A stretch of DNA of 64,000 bases from Aquincola tertiaricarbonis (GCF_023573145.1 NZ_CP097635.1:2108001-2172000); one strand, 5' to 3'. Shown: positions 1 to 9,350, counted from the stretch's first letter. The notes: generated by a model from the sequence alone, not told the origin. Numbers and translations are program-made.

Positions 1-1181
1 ACGCGGCCAGTGCCGGCGGCCATGGTCCAGCCGAGGGTACCGTGGCCGGTGCTCAGCATCAGGTTCTGGTAGCGGCAGGCGCCCAGGATGGGCGTGCCGT
101 CCGGCGTCATCGGGCGCAGGCCGGTCCAGAACTCGGCCTTGGCCACGTCGCTGCCACGCGGGAACAGGTCGGTCAGCACGAATTCCAGCGTGCGGCGGCG
201 GCCGGCTTCCAGGTCGAGGTTGTAGCCCGACAGCTGCGCCGTGCCGCCCACGCGGATGCGGCTGCCCAGCCGGGTGACGGCCACCTTGTGCGTCTCGTCC
301 ATGATGGTGGACTCGGGCGACAGCGCCGCATCGGTGATGGGCACGGTGATCGAGAAGCCCTTGACCGGGTACACCGGCAGCTGCAGCCCCAGCGGCTTGG
401 CGATCAGCGGCGAATAGCTGCCCATGGCCAGCACATAACGGTCGGCGGTGAAGCGGCCGCGGCTGGTCTGCACGCCCGTCACTTGATTGGCCGCATGCTC
501 GATGGCCTGTACGCTGACGCCGAACTCGAAGGTCACGCCCAAGCCACGTGCCAGCTCGGCCAGCCGCTGCGTGAACAGGAAGCAGTCGCCGGTCTCGTCG
601 CCCGGCAGGCGCAGGGCGCCGACGAACTTGTCGGCCACGTCCTTCAACGCCGGTTCGTACTGCAGGTAGCCGGCGCGGTCCAGCAGCTGGTAGGGCACCT
701 GGTACTGCTGCAGGATCTCCACGTCCTTGTCGGCGCCGTCCAGCTGCTTCTGGGTGCGGAACAGCTGCAGCGTGCCCTGCGTGCGCTCGTCGTAGACGAT
801 GCCGGTGTCGGCGCGCAGCTGCTTCAGGCAGTCGCGGCTGTACTCGGCCAGCCGCACCATGCGCGCCTTGTTGATGCGGTAGCGTTCTTCGGTGCAGTTG
901 CGCAGCATCTGCGCGCCCCAGCGCCACATGGCCGGGTCCAGCATGGGCTTGATGACCAGCGGGCTGTGCTGCATCAGCATCCACTTGATGGCCTTGATGG
1001 GCACGCCGGGGCCGGCCCAGGGGGCCGAGTAGCCGGGCGACACCTCGCCGGCATTGGCAAAGCTGGTTTCCAGCGCGGGGGCCGGCTGGCGGTCGAGCAC
1101 CGTGACTTCATGCCCGGCCTTGGCCAGGTAGTAGGCCACCGACACGCCGATGACACCGCTTCCGAGGACCAGGACCTTCAT
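1..1181 (-). CDS. dadA: D-amino acid dehydrogenase small subunit (partial, C-terminus outside window)
   Basis: FAD-dependent membrane-associated enzyme that oxidatively deaminates D-amino acids (mainly D-alanine) to 2-oxo acids and passes electrons to the respiratory chain. The minus-strand reading frame is open from the ATG at 1181 to the window edge, about 393 codons of a family that is usually near 430 aa. The N-terminus [20 protein letters not shown] is a Rossmann FAD-binding motif (GxGxxG at residues 7-12). Further on, YPVKGFSIT and GTAQLSGYN are DadA/DAO-family segments. It is divergent from a TyrR/PhhR-type regulator gene, which may control it. The missing end lies beyond coordinate 1, so this is truncation by the window and not a pseudogene. 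Confidence 0.93.
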   Translation of the reverse strand, partial: MKVLVLGSGVIGVSVAYYLAKAGHEVTVLDRQPAPALETSFANAGEVSPGYSAPWAGPGVPIKAIKWMLMQHSPLVIKPMLDPAMWRWGAQMLRNCTEERYRINKARMVRLAEYSRDCLKQLRADTGIVYDERTQGTLQLFRTQKQLDGADKDVEILQQYQVPYQLLDRAGYLQYEPALKDVADKFVGALRLPGDETGDCFLFTQRLAELARGLGVTFEFGVSVQAIEHAANQVTGVQTSRGRFTADRYVLAMGSYSPLIAKPLGLQLPVYPVKGFSITVPITDAALSPESTIMDETHKVAVTRLGSRIRVGGTAQLSGYNLDLEAGRRRTLEFVLTDLFPRGSDVAKAEFWTGLRPMTPDGTPILGACRYQNLMLSTGHGTLGWTMAAGTGR

Positions 1182-1401
1182 GGGTTGCGAACCTTTATGG
1201 TGGTAGCCGGCCATCCGGCGATGGGCAACAACAGCGCAAGCCGCGTGCCAATGGCGCTGTCATCGGTGCATCAAGCACTTGCAAGCGGCGGCGTGGCCAG
1301 CTGTATGGAAATCGTGACGATGCCTGCGACGATAGCCGCTTTTTGCGTGTAGATTTCGTGCCACTGTCACGTTTTCATTCCACCTTGGCGCGTCACCTTC
1401 C

Positions 1402-2940
1402 ATGCGTTTGAAGATCACCTTCGTCGACCGTGTCGGCATCGCCCAGCAAATCCTGGCGGTGCTGGCCGCCCGCGCCCTGGACGTGGTGGCGGTGGAGGTG
1501 GATCCGCCGCAGATCTACCTGGAGGCGCCCGGCCTGCTGCCCGCGGCCTACCCGGCCCTGCGCGATGCGCTGCTGGCGGAAGTGCCCGGCGTGCAGCAGG
1601 TGGACGAACTGCAGATGCTGCCCGGCGCCCGCCGCCGGCTGTACCTGGATGCATTGCTGGCCTCGCTGGCCGACCCGGTGCTGGCGGTGGATGCCCAGGG
1701 CTGCGTGGTGGTGGCCAACCCGGCCGCCGCGCAGGCCAGCGGCCAGCCGGTGCAGGCGCTGCAAGGCCTGCCGCTGCAGGCGCTGACGGGTGATGCGCAG
1801 CTGGCCCAATCGCTGGTGGATCACGACTACAAGCTGCCGGTGGCCGAGGTGCAGGTGGGCGGCCAGGCCTATTTGATGGAGACGGTGGCGCTGCATGAGC
1901 CCGGCGGCGGCGTGGCCGGCGCGGTGATCACGCTGCACGCGCCGCAGCGGCTGGGTGAGCGGCTGAGCGCGCTGCACAACTACAGCGCGGGCGGCTTCGA
2001 GACACTGCTCGGCCGCTCGGCCGCCATCCGCCAGCTCAAGCAGCGGGCTGCGCGCATGGCCTCGGTGGATGCGCCCTTGCTCATCCGCGGTGAAACCGGC
2101 ACCGGCAAGGAACTGGTGGCCCATGCCTGCCATGCCGGCAGCCGCCGCCATGCGCAGCCCTTCTTCGCGCTCAACTGCGCGGCGCTGCCGGAAAGCCTGG
2201 CCGAGAGCGAGCTGTTCGGTTATGCGCCCGGCGCCTTCACCGGCGGCCTGCGCGGCGGCCGGCCCGGCATCCTGGAGCTGGCCGACGGCGGCACGCTGTT
2301 CCTCGATGAAGTGGGCGAGATGTCGCTGTACCTGCAAGCCAAATTGCTGCGCTTTCTCAACGACGGCAGCTTCCGCCGCGTGGGCGGCGACCGCGAGCTC
2401 AAGGCCGACGTGCGGCTGATCAGCGCCACCCACCGCCACCTCGAGGACATGGTGGCCGCCGGCAGCTTCCGGCAGGACCTGTTGTTCCGCCTCGACGTGC
2501 TGCAGCTGGCCGTGCCACCGCTGCGTGAGCGCACCGAAGACATCCTGGTGCTGGCCCAGGTGTTCCTGGAACGCGCCTGCACCCAGGCTGGCCGCCCGCC
2601 CGCGCGCCTGAGCCGCGCCGCCACCCAGGCGCTGCTGGGCAACCCGTGGCACGGCAACGTGCGCCAGCTGCAGAACGTGATCTTCCGTGCGGTGACGATG
2701 ACGGACGCGGCCGTCATCGACGCTGGCGACCTGGAGCTGGCCGACGCCGCCACCGCCGCGCCGCCGCCCACCGACGACGACAGCATCACCAGCCTGGACG
2801 ACGCCGTCTCGCGCTACGAACGGGCGCTGCTGCAGCGGCTGTGGCCGCAATACCCCTCCACCCGCCGCCTGGCCGAGCGGCTGGGCACCTCGCATTCGGC
2901 GATTGCGCAGCGGCTGCGCAAGTATGGGATTCCGGGGTGA
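1402..2940 (+). CDS. TyrR/PhhR-family bEBP-type transcriptional regulator
   Basis: Regulator of amino-acid metabolism genes, 512 aa. Domains in order: an N-terminal ACT-like region ([18 protein letters not shown]), a PAS-like segment around residues 80-180, a sigma-54-interaction AAA+ domain with Walker A GETGTGKE (about 230-237), and a C-terminal Fis-type helix-turn-helix ([18 protein letters not shown]). The stretch [18 protein letters not shown] closely resembles TyrR. The loop that contacts sigma-54 reads GAFTGG (277-282) instead of GAFTGA. Enterobacterial TyrR lacks this motif and works with sigma-70, whereas PhhR-like proteins vary. It is divergent from dadA with 220 bp between starts, so it probably controls D-amino-acid or aromatic amino-acid catabolism. 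The effector is unknown. Confidence 0.88.
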   Translation: MRLKITFVDRVGIAQQILAVLAARALDVVAVEVDPPQIYLEAPGLLPAAYPALRDALLAEVPGVQQVDELQMLPGARRRLYLDALLASLADPVLAVDAQGCVVVANPAAAQASGQPVQALQGLPLQALTGDAQLAQSLVDHDYKLPVAEVQVGGQAYLMETVALHEPGGGVAGAVITLHAPQRLGERLSALHNYSAGGFETLLGRSAAIRQLKQRAARMASVDAPLLIRGETGTGKELVAHACHAGSRRHAQPFFALNCAALPESLAESELFGYAPGAFTGGLRGGRPGILELADGGTLFLDEVGEMSLYLQAKLLRFLNDGSFRRVGGDRELKADVRLISATHRHLEDMVAAGSFRQDLLFRLDVLQLAVPPLRERTEDILVLAQVFLERACTQAGRPPARLSRAATQALLGNPWHGNVRQLQNVIFRAVTMTDAAVIDAGDLELADAATAAPPPTDDDSITSLDDAVSRYERALLQRLWPQYPSTRRLAERLGTSHSAIAQRLRKYGIPG

Positions 2941-2958
2941 GCTCCCGTCATCGAAATC

Positions 2959-2987
2959 TTGACGGTGTGGGCGAATCTAATCAGTAT
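2959..2987 (+). promoter_or_regulatory. possible sigma-70 promoter upstream of the Fic gene
   Basis: TTGACG at 2959-2964 is a good -35 hexamer. At 17-bp spacing the -10 is weak (CAGTAT, 2982-2987). The -35 overlaps the right arm of a small inverted repeat, CCGTCA (2945-2950) with TGACGG (2960-2965). The short gap after the previous stop means the fic gene may have its own promoter. Low certainty. Confidence 0.25.
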
Positions 2988-3031
2988 CTTGGCGACCTCA
3001 CTGTTTTCTTGGCTGCGCCGCCGCTTCCTAC

Positions 3032-4570
3032 ATGCCTGACCCCATCGGTTACCGCTGGCTTGCCGAACGCTACGCTGTCGCCGCCGTTCAGTCTTTCCGC
3101 ACCACCAGCACGATCGGAAAGTCGCGTGCAACGGTGCGTGAAAACGGGTATGTCCACCAGCAGTATCCGCCTGTTGCACGCCCCGCAGCTTCGTTGGTGG
3201 GGCACCTCACTTTCGCCCTTAAACATGAGGGCGTTCACCTGGAGTTCCTGGCTAGGCTGTTCGATGTAGTGCCTGCAGCAGAGCTGGAAGCCTGGGTCGC
3301 TGCGGAGCCCACCGGGCAATATGCGCGTCGTGCCGGTTTCTTCTACGAGTACCTCACGGGGCGTCTGCTTGCGGTAGCTGATGCGGGCGCGGGCAACTAT
3401 GTGATGGCGCTGGATGAAGAGCGATACCTGACCGCCGCCCGGGCCATCAACTGCCCGCGCTGGCGGGTGCGCGACAACCTGCCCGGCTCGCGCGAGTTTT
3501 GCCCCATGGTGCTGCGCACGCCCGCCGTGCGGCAGGCCGAGGCCTACGTCTGTGCAGACCACCTGGCCGATCTGGAGGCGGAGTTCGGCGCTGACATCCT
3601 GCAGCGCAGCGCCGTTTGGCTGACGGTCAAGGAAAGCCGCGCCAGCTTCGCCATCGAGCACGAGGAGCGGCATGTGGACCGCGTGCGCCGCTTTGCCGCC
3701 GCCATGGAGCGGTGGTGCGGCCGGCATGAGGCCCCGCTTTCTGACGCTGCGCTTGAAGAACTGCAAGCCGAGATACTGGGGCCACGCGCCACGCGTTTTG
3801 GCCTCAGGCGCTCACCGGTGTTCGTGGGCGAAGTGGATGGGTTCCGCGAGGTCGTCCACTACATCGCGCCGCACTGGGACGACGTGCCGCAGTTGCTCGC
3901 CGGCCTGCGCGACTGCGCGGCGCGGACCGTGGGCCGCGCCGCGCTGGTCCGCGCCGCGGTGCTGTCGTTCGGCTTTGTCTACATCCACCCGATGTCGGAC
4001 GGCAATGGTCGCATCTCGCGCTTCCTGGTCAACGACGTGCTGCGGCGGGACGGTGCCGTGCCCGAGCCGTTCATCCTGCCGGTGTCGGCGACCATCACCA
4101 GCTCGGTGATCAAGCGCCGGGGCTACGACCAGGTGCTCGAGCTGTTCTCGCAGCCCTTCATGCGCCGCTACACCGATGCCTGGCGCTTCGGGCCTGAGCT
4201 TCGGGCTGAGGATGGCGTGCGCTACAACCTGCAGTTCGACCGATATGCAGACGCATTGCACGCCTGGCGCTATCCCGATCTCACCGATCACGTCGAGTAC
4301 CTGGCCGACATCGTGCGCGTCACCATCCAACAGGAGATGCGCAAGGAGGCCGACTACCTGCGCAGCCTGCGGATTGCGCGCGAGCGCGTGAAGCAGGTGA
4401 TCGAAGGCCCGGACGTGGACATCGACCGCATCATCCGTTCAGTGCGCGACAACGGCGGCCAGGTGTCCCACAAGCTGGCCAAGGAGTTTCCCGCGCTGGC
4501 CGATGAGCGCACGGCGCAAGCGCTGGTCGCGGCGCTGCAGGATGTGCTGCCGCGTGCTTCGGTCGAGTGA
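3032..4570 (+). CDS. Fic family protein (putative AMP-transferase)
   Basis: A 512-aa Fic-domain protein, expected to transfer AMP (or another nucleotide moiety) from a nucleotide donor to a target hydroxyl. The core motif is HPMSDGNGRISR (from His319), matching HxFx(D/E)GNGRxxR except for Met in place of Phe. A candidate inhibitory helix lies upstream of the core: SFAIEH with Ser205 and Glu209. It fits the class II pattern (S/T)xxxE(G/N), with His at the last position. The C-terminal third (about 400-512) is helical and may hold a winged-helix-like target-binding part. It stands alone, with no antitoxin gene beside it, and the 5' part (about 2941-3420) looks less GC-rich than its neighbours, which could mean transfer. 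Convergent with the SH3 gene. Confidence 0.88.
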   Translation: MPDPIGYRWLAERYAVAAVQSFRTTSTIGKSRATVRENGYVHQQYPPVARPAASLVGHLTFALKHEGVHLEFLARLFDVVPAAELEAWVAAEPTGQYARRAGFFYEYLTGRLLAVADAGAGNYVMALDEERYLTAARAINCPRWRVRDNLPGSREFCPMVLRTPAVRQAEAYVCADHLADLEAEFGADILQRSAVWLTVKESRASFAIEHEERHVDRVRRFAAAMERWCGRHEAPLSDAALEELQAEILGPRATRFGLRRSPVFVGEVDGFREVVHYIAPHWDDVPQLLAGLRDCAARTVGRAALVRAAVLSFGFVYIHPMSDGNGRISRFLVNDVLRRDGAVPEPFILPVSATITSSVIKRRGYDQVLELFSQPFMRRYTDAWRFGPELRAEDGVRYNLQFDRYADALHAWRYPDLTDHVEYLADIVRVTIQQEMRKEADYLRSLRIARERVKQVIEGPDVDIDRIIRSVRDNGGQVSHKLAKEFPALADERTAQALVAALQDVLPRASVE

Positions 4571-4583
4571 GCATGCGCCCCTC

Positions 4584-5060
4584 TCACCACCCCCACAACA
4601 GCCGCTTGGCCACCCAGCCGCGCTGACCGGATTCGCGTTCCACGCGCACCCAGCCCTCCTGCTTGCCGCGCGTGCGCAGCACCTCGTAACGCGGCAGCTG
4701 GGCCAGCACCTTGAAGCGGGTGCCCGGGCCGCTGCGCAGGCGGGCCACGTCGGCGCGCACCACGTGGTGGGGCGTGCGGCCGGTGAGTGAGCGCGCCACC
4801 CAGGCGCGGTCGTTCTCGAAGTCCTGCACCCGCAGCCACCGGCCCTGATGGCCGACCACCTTCAGCGGGTAGCCCCGCGTCACCTCCCACAGCACCTCGG
4901 CATTGGCGCGCGGCCCGGCGCGCAGGTTCACTGCGCTGCCCTGGATGCTCACCATCTGTTGTGCGGTGGCGGGCAGGGTGGGGGCCAGCAGGCCGACGGC
5001 GGCTGCGGCCAACAACAGCGGGCGGACGAAGGCGGTGCGGGGAAGGTGGAACGACAGCAT
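4584..5060 (-). CDS. SH3 domain-containing secreted protein
   Basis: 158 aa, exported. The N-terminus MLSFHLPRTAFVRPLLLAAA... ends in ATAQQ, a typical signal peptide of about 34 residues. Two bacterial SH3 (SH3b) repeats follow, each with the signature of ligand-binding SH3b proteins: VNLRAGPRANAEVLWEV and ARLRSGPGTRFKVLAQL, then GWVRV and GWVAKRLLWGW. SH3b domains usually bind peptidoglycan or peptides in the cell envelope. The start at 5060 is chosen because AGGAG lies 11 bp upstream; a much longer in-frame extension exists but has no coding character. It follows the CNNM/CBS gene on the same strand with an 80-bp gap. The function is not known beyond an envelope role. Confidence 0.85.
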   Translation of the reverse strand: MLSFHLPRTAFVRPLLLAAAAVGLLAPTLPATAQQMVSIQGSAVNLRAGPRANAEVLWEVTRGYPLKVVGHQGRWLRVQDFENDRAWVARSLTGRTPHHVVRADVARLRSGPGTRFKVLAQLPRYEVLRTRGKQEGWVRVERESGQRGWVAKRLLWGW

Positions 5061-5140
5061 CGTGCGGGGTACTCCTGGGGGCATCGAGGCCAAGGCGGCC
5101 ACCGCAGGGGGAAGGCCGCGCCGCACGAAAGTTCCGGGCT

Positions 5141-6460
5141 TTACCCGACGGTCTCGGCCTCGGGGTCTTCGGTGGCCTCGCGCAGCCGGCTGGCCAGCAC
5201 CTTGTCGATGGTCTTGCCGTCCATGTCCACGATCTCGAAGCGCCAGCCTTCCCACTCCACCACATCGGCCACCTTGGGCAGGCGGCCCGACAGCAGCATC
5301 ATCATGCCGCTGACGGTGTGGTAGCGGCCGCGCTCCTCTTCGGGCACGGTCTGCAGCTCCAGCCGGTCCTTCAGCTCGGGCACCGGGATGTGCCCGTCCA
5401 GCAGCCAGCTGCCGTCCTCGCGCTGCACCGCCCAGGCGGTGGCCGGGTCGCGCGGCTGGAATTCGCCGGTGATGGCCTCGATCAGGTCCTGCAGCGTGGT
5501 GATGCCCTGCACCTCGCCGTATTCGTCGATGACGAAGGCCATCTGCGCGCCCGACTCGCGGAAGTTGTCCAGCAGCTCCATGCCGGTGATGGTCTCGGGC
5601 ACGTACAGCGGCGTCTGCAGCGGCTGGGTGGCCAGGTCGCGCTCGCCGCCACGCAGGGCCTGTGTCAGCCACTGGCGGGCGTTGACGATGCCCAGCACCT
5701 GGTCCAGCCCGCCGCGCACCACCGGAAAGCGCGCATGGTTGGAAGACTCCATGCGCGCCAGGTTGGCCTCGAAGGGCAGGTCCACGTCCAGCGCCACCAC
5801 GTCGGCGCGCGGCACCATCAGCGAGCCGATCTGCCGGTCGTCCAGCCGAAACACGTTGCGCAGCATCGCGTGTTCGTGCGACTCGATGATGCCGGCGGTG
5901 GTGCCCTCGGCCAGCATCGCGTGGATCTCCTCCTCGGTCACCGGGCTGCCGCTGGTCTCCTTCACGCCCAGCAGCTTGAGCAGGCTGCGGGTGGACACCG
6001 ACAGCAGCACCACGAAGGGCTTGGTGGCCACGGCCAGCCAGTGGATGGGGCGGGCCACCAGGCGCGCCAGCGTCTCCGGGCTGCTCTGGCCGATGCGCTT
6101 GGGCACCAGCTCGCCGGCCACGATGGAGAAGTAGGTGATCAGCACCACCACCAGGCCGGTGGCGGCATAGCCGCTGTAGGGCTGCGGCACGCCGATGCCG
6201 CTCAGCCATTCGGCCAGCGGCGCGGCCAGCGCGGCTTCGCCCACGATGCCGTTGAGCACGCCGATGGAGGTGATGCCGATCTGGATGGTGGACAGGAAGC
6301 GGGTGGGGTCTTCTCCCAGCTTCACCGCGGCGGCGGCGGAGGCATCGCCCTCATCGATGAGCTTTTGCAGCCGGGCCTTGCGGGCGGTGACCAGCGCGAT
6401 CTCCGACATGGCAAAGAGGCCGTTGAGCACGATGAGGGCGAAAAGTATGGCGATTTCCAT
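5141..6460 (-). CDS. CNNM/CBS-domain membrane protein (hemolysin/CorC family)
   Basis: 439 aa inner-membrane protein of the family that includes CorB/CorC, YtfL and TlyC, linked to Mg2+/Co2+ efflux or metal homeostasis. The DUF21/CNNM transmembrane region occupies about residues 1-190 (MEIAILFALIVLNGLFAMSE, ITYFSIVAGELVPKRIG), with the hallmark GELVPK. Two CBS domains follow (MVPRADVVALDVD; GMELLDNFRESGAQMAFVIDEYGEV), then a CorC_HlyC domain (TVSGMMMLLSGRLPKVADVVEWEGWRFEIVD). The ATG at 6460 is the family's usual start; the frame remains open upstream without coding character. The name hemolysin is historical and toxin activity is unlikely. Confidence 0.93.
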   Translation of the reverse strand: MEIAILFALIVLNGLFAMSEIALVTARKARLQKLIDEGDASAAAAVKLGEDPTRFLSTIQIGITSIGVLNGIVGEAALAAPLAEWLSGIGVPQPYSGYAATGLVVVLITYFSIVAGELVPKRIGQSSPETLARLVARPIHWLAVATKPFVVLLSVSTRSLLKLLGVKETSGSPVTEEEIHAMLAEGTTAGIIESHEHAMLRNVFRLDDRQIGSLMVPRADVVALDVDLPFEANLARMESSNHARFPVVRGGLDQVLGIVNARQWLTQALRGGERDLATQPLQTPLYVPETITGMELLDNFRESGAQMAFVIDEYGEVQGITTLQDLIEAITGEFQPRDPATAWAVQREDGSWLLDGHIPVPELKDRLELQTVPEEERGRYHTVSGMMMLLSGRLPKVADVVEWEGWRFEIVDMDGKTIDKVLASRLREATEDPEAETVG

Positions 6461-6578
6461 GGTGGGGGCAGCGGGCCGCGGCAAGGCGCGGCGAGGGGAC
6501 GGAGACAAGGGTGGCTGGCGGCAGGGCGCCGCCAAGGTGGTGCCGGTGCGCGGCGTGCGCGCCGGCTGCAGGCAAGGC

Positions 6579-6959
6579 TCAGGCCCGGGCCGGCAACGAA
6601 GCGCTCGGGCGCGTGGGGGCGCCGGCGCGGGGTGGCCGGTGCGGGCTTTCAGGCACGTGCGTGGACCAGGCGGCCGCACGGTGGCTGGCGCTGGTCTGGG
6701 GCAGCGCGGGCAAGGGGGGCAGGCCGGGCGCCGCAGGGGGCAGGGCCGGCGTGTCGGTGGGCGCGTCGCCCAGGGCCTGGGCGGGCTGGTCGTCCAGGTG
6801 GTGGTCGGCCACCGAGCCGTCGTCGGTGGCATCAGAGCCCGGCACGGGCAGCGTGGCCGTGGCGTCGTTGGCCACGGGCATCAGCAGCGATTCATGTGCC
6901 GTGGCACCCGACCACAGCAGCACGAACGCGAGGAACAAGGCCAGCAGGCGTTTGCACAT
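6579..6959 (-). CDS. small secreted proline-rich protein of unknown function
   Basis: 126 aa. The N-terminus MCKRLLALFLAFVLLWSGATAHES is a clear signal peptide. The mature part is low-complexity, rich in Pro, Ala, Asp and His (VADHHLDDQ; PALPPAAPGLPPLPAL), and ends near HRPPRA. That ending resembles the PERPPRS tail of the small His-rich protein at 25876, which would fit a metal-related envelope role, but this is only a resemblance. No Shine-Dalgarno sequence lies before the ATG at 6959; instead the base of a hairpin (6962-6988) adjoins it, so the start and expression are uncertain. I cannot assign a function. Confidence 0.55.
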   Translation of the reverse strand: MCKRLLALFLAFVLLWSGATAHESLLMPVANDATATLPVPGSDATDDGSVADHHLDDQPAQALGDAPTDTPALPPAAPGLPPLPALPQTSASHRAAAWSTHVPESPHRPPRAGAPTRPSASLPARA

Positions 6960-6961
6960 CA

Positions 6962-6988
6962 GGGGGTGGAGTGTAGGGCCCCACCCCC
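6962..6988 (-). terminator. hairpin downstream of dctP (possible terminator)
   Basis: GGGGGTGG (6962-6969) pairs perfectly with CCACCCCC (6981-6988) across an 11-nt loop. It lies 18 bp after the dctP stop codon and just before the small secreted-protein gene on the same strand. There is no clear U-tract, so it may act as a Rho-independent terminator only weakly, or as a processing or stability stem for the TRAP operon mRNA. Confidence 0.4.
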
Positions 6989-7005
6989 GGCCGGCCGCTG
7001 CGGGC

Positions 7006-8022
7006 TTACTTGCCGCCGCGCAGCTTGGCCAGTTCGGCCTGGGTTTCGTTCCACAGGTCCATGCCCACGGTGGTGCCGATGCTGGCATTCACGCGGGTGA
7101 GCTTGTCGCGCATGCGGGCGGCTTCGGCGGGCGGCAGTTCGTTGATCTGCATGCCCTTGGCCTTCAGGTCGGCCAGCGCCTTGGCGGCTTCCTCGCGCGT
7201 GTCCTTGCGTTCGAAATCGCGGCTGGCGATGGCGGCGTCGCGCAGCACCTTCTGCTCGTCCTTGCTCAGGCCGTCCCACCACTTCTTGCTCACCGTGACG
7301 ATCCACGGGCTGTACACGTGGTTGGTGATGCTGAGGTACTTCTGCACCTCATAGAACTTGCTGGACAGGATGGTGTTGTACGGGTTCTCCTGGCCGTCGA
7401 CCGTGTTGGTTTCCAGCGCGCTGAACAGCTCCGAGAACGGCAGCGGCACCGCGTTGGCGCCCAGCAGCTTGAAGCTGTCCAGGTACACGTTGTTCTGCAT
7501 CACGCGCAGCTTGACGCCGTTCAGGTCTTCCATCTTGGCGACCGGGCGCTTGCTGTTGGTCAGGTTGCGGAAGCCGTTCTCCCAGTACACCAGGCCCACC
7601 AGGCCCTTCTCCTCCAGCTTGTCCATCACCTTGCGGCCGATGGGGCCGTCGAGCACGGCGTCGGCTTCCTTCACGTTGTTGAAGAGGAAGGGCGTGTCCC
7701 ACAGCGCCATTTCCTTGGTGATGCCCACCAGCGTGGCGGTGGAGCCGACCATCATCTCCTGCGCGCCGCCGATCAGGGCCTGCTGCATCTGGGTGTCGGG
7801 GCCCAGGGCGGCGGCGCCGATCGCACGCACCTTCATCTTGCCGCCCGAGCGCTTGGCCACCTCGTCGGCAAACACCTTGGCGGCGCGGCCCTGGTTGCTT
7901 TGCTCGTTCAGGCCGTAGCCGAAGCGGATCAAGCGCGGCTTGATGTCCTGGGCCTGGGCCAGGGCGGGTGCGAGGCTGGCCACGCAGGCGGCGGCCAGCA
8001 GGGTGCGGCGGATGAAGTTCAT
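7006..8022 (-). CDS. dctP: TRAP transporter periplasmic solute-binding protein (DctP family)
   Basis: 338 aa periplasmic receptor that captures a carboxylate-containing solute and delivers it to the DctQM permease. Signal peptide MNFIRRTLLAAACVASLAPALAQAQD. Family segments include the conserved region GVKLRVMQNNVYLDSFKLLGANAVPLPFSELFSALETNTVDGQENP, of which PLPFSELFSALETNTVDGQ is the signature helix-strand part holding the ligand-anchoring region. It is last in the order gluconokinase-dctQ-dctM-dctP, 26 bp after dctM. Context with gluconokinase suggests gluconate or a related sugar acid as ligand; the binding-pocket residues alone do not prove it. Confidence 0.95.
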   Translation of the reverse strand: MNFIRRTLLAAACVASLAPALAQAQDIKPRLIRFGYGLNEQSNQGRAAKVFADEVAKRSGGKMKVRAIGAAALGPDTQMQQALIGGAQEMMVGSTATLVGITKEMALWDTPFLFNNVKEADAVLDGPIGRKVMDKLEEKGLVGLVYWENGFRNLTNSKRPVAKMEDLNGVKLRVMQNNVYLDSFKLLGANAVPLPFSELFSALETNTVDGQENPYNTILSSKFYEVQKYLSITNHVYSPWIVTVSKKWWDGLSKDEQKVLRDAAIASRDFERKDTREEAAKALADLKAKGMQINELPPAEAARMRDKLTRVNASIGTTVGMDLWNETQAELAKLRGGK

Positions 8023-8048
8023 GCTTGTCTCCTACTAAAAAAGAACGG

Positions 8049-9350
8049 TCAACGCATCCAGGCCACCGGCGCGGTGACGATCTGGGGGAACACCACGAAC
8101 AGCGCCAGCAGCAGCGTGTAGGTGATGAGGAAGGGATTCACGCCCTTGATCACCTGGTGCAGCGGCAGCCGGCCCACGCCGGCCACCACGTTGAGCACCG
8201 TGCCCACCGGCGGCGTGATGAGGCCGATGGCGCCGTTGAGGATGAACATCAGCCCGAAGTACACCGGATCGATGCCGGCCTTGACGGCGATGGGCAGCAT
8301 CACCGGCGCGAAGATCAGGATGGTGGGCGTGAGGTCCAGCGCGGTGCCCACCAGCACCAGCACGATCATCATCACCGCCATCAGCAGCCGCGGGCTTTCC
8401 ACCAGCGGGCCCAGCCAGCCGGTGAGCACGCCCGGCAGGTCGGCCAGCGTGATCATGTAGCTGGCCACCTGGGCGCCGGCGCACAGGAACATCACGATGG
8501 CGGTGGTCTTGGCCGCGCGCACCAGCACGCCGCGGATCTCGCGGATGTGCATCTCGCGGTGGATGAACAGTGCCACCGCCAGCGCATAGAAGGCGGCCAC
8601 CACGGCGGCCTCCGTCGGCGTGAACACGCCGCTCTTCATGCCGCCGATGATGATGATGGGCATCAGCAGCGCCCAGAAGGCCTTGGCCGTGGCCTTCAGG
8701 CGGTCGGCCATCGGCAGCGGCTCGCCGGCGGGCAGGTCCATCTTGCGCAGCACCAGCTTCCAGGCCACGATCAGGCCCACGCCCATCAGGATGCCGGGCA
8801 CGATGCCCGAGACGAAGAGCGCCGAGATGGAGGTATTGGTCGTCACGCCGTAGATCACGAAGGGCATCGACGGCGGGATGATGGGCGCGATGATGCCGCC
8901 CGAGGCGATGAGGCCGGCCGAGGTGTGCAGCGGGTAGCCCTGGCGCTTCATCATCGGCAGCAGGATGGTGGCCAGCGCGGCGGTGTCGGCCAGGGCCGAG
9001 CCGCTCATGCTGGCCATCAGCACTGCGGCACCGATGGCCACGTAGCCCAGGCCGCCCCGGATGTGACCCACCCACGCCTGCGCCATGTCGATGATGCGGC
9101 GGCTGATGCCGCCCGAGTTCATCAGCTCGCCGGCCAGGATGAAGAAGGGCACCGCCAGCAGCGCAAAGCTGTCCACGCCGCCCACCAGGTTCTGCGCCAG
9201 CAGCTGGGTGTCCCAGAAACCCAGCACCCAGGCCATGCCGGCGCCGGTGAGCACCAGCGCCAGGGCCATGTTCATGCCGATGCCCATCAGCAGCAGCATG
9301 CCGCCGCAAAAGACGATGAAGGCCAGGCCTTCGGGGCTCATGTCGCTCAT
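8049..9350 (-). CDS. dctM: TRAP transporter large permease subunit (DctM family)
   Basis: 433 aa, about 12 transmembrane segments; the ion-coupled channel subunit of a TRAP transporter in the inner membrane. Typical DctM features are the start MSDMSPEGLAFIVFCGGMLL, FALLAVPFFILAGELMNSGG, GGIIAPIIPPSMPFVIYGV and LITPPVGTVLNVVAGVG. The length matches the family (about 425-435 aa). It lies 6 bp after dctQ and 26 bp before dctP in one operon headed by gluconokinase. Sodium-gradient coupling is known for the family and assumed here. Confidence 0.96.
   Translation of the reverse strand: MSDMSPEGLAFIVFCGGMLLLMGIGMNMALALVLTGAGMAWVLGFWDTQLLAQNLVGGVDSFALLAVPFFILAGELMNSGGISRRIIDMAQAWVGHIRGGLGYVAIGAAVLMASMSGSALADTAALATILLPMMKRQGYPLHTSAGLIASGGIIAPIIPPSMPFVIYGVTTNTSISALFVSGIVPGILMGVGLIVAWKLVLRKMDLPAGEPLPMADRLKATAKAFWALLMPIIIIGGMKSGVFTPTEAAVVAAFYALAVALFIHREMHIREIRGVLVRAAKTTAIVMFLCAGAQVASYMITLADLPGVLTGWLGPLVESPRLLMAVMMIVLVLVGTALDLTPTILIFAPVMLPIAVKAGIDPVYFGLMFILNGAIGLITPPVGTVLNVVAGVGRLPLHQVIKGVNPFLITYTLLLALFVVFPQIVTAPVAWMR

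Noticed and set aside
1182..1401. Sigma-54 promoter for dadA (TGGCAC on the minus strand)
   Set aside because: A TGGCAC element is present, but GC is missing at the required -12 position (10 nt from the GG), so it does not fit.
3032..4570. Fic-type toxin-antitoxin pair
   Set aside because: No small antitoxin gene is found on either side. The protein appears to carry its own inhibitory helix.
4584..6209. 541-residue version of the SH3 protein
   Set aside because: The extra N-terminal part is antisense-like text over the CBS-domain gene. The AGGAG site and signal peptide support the start at 5060.
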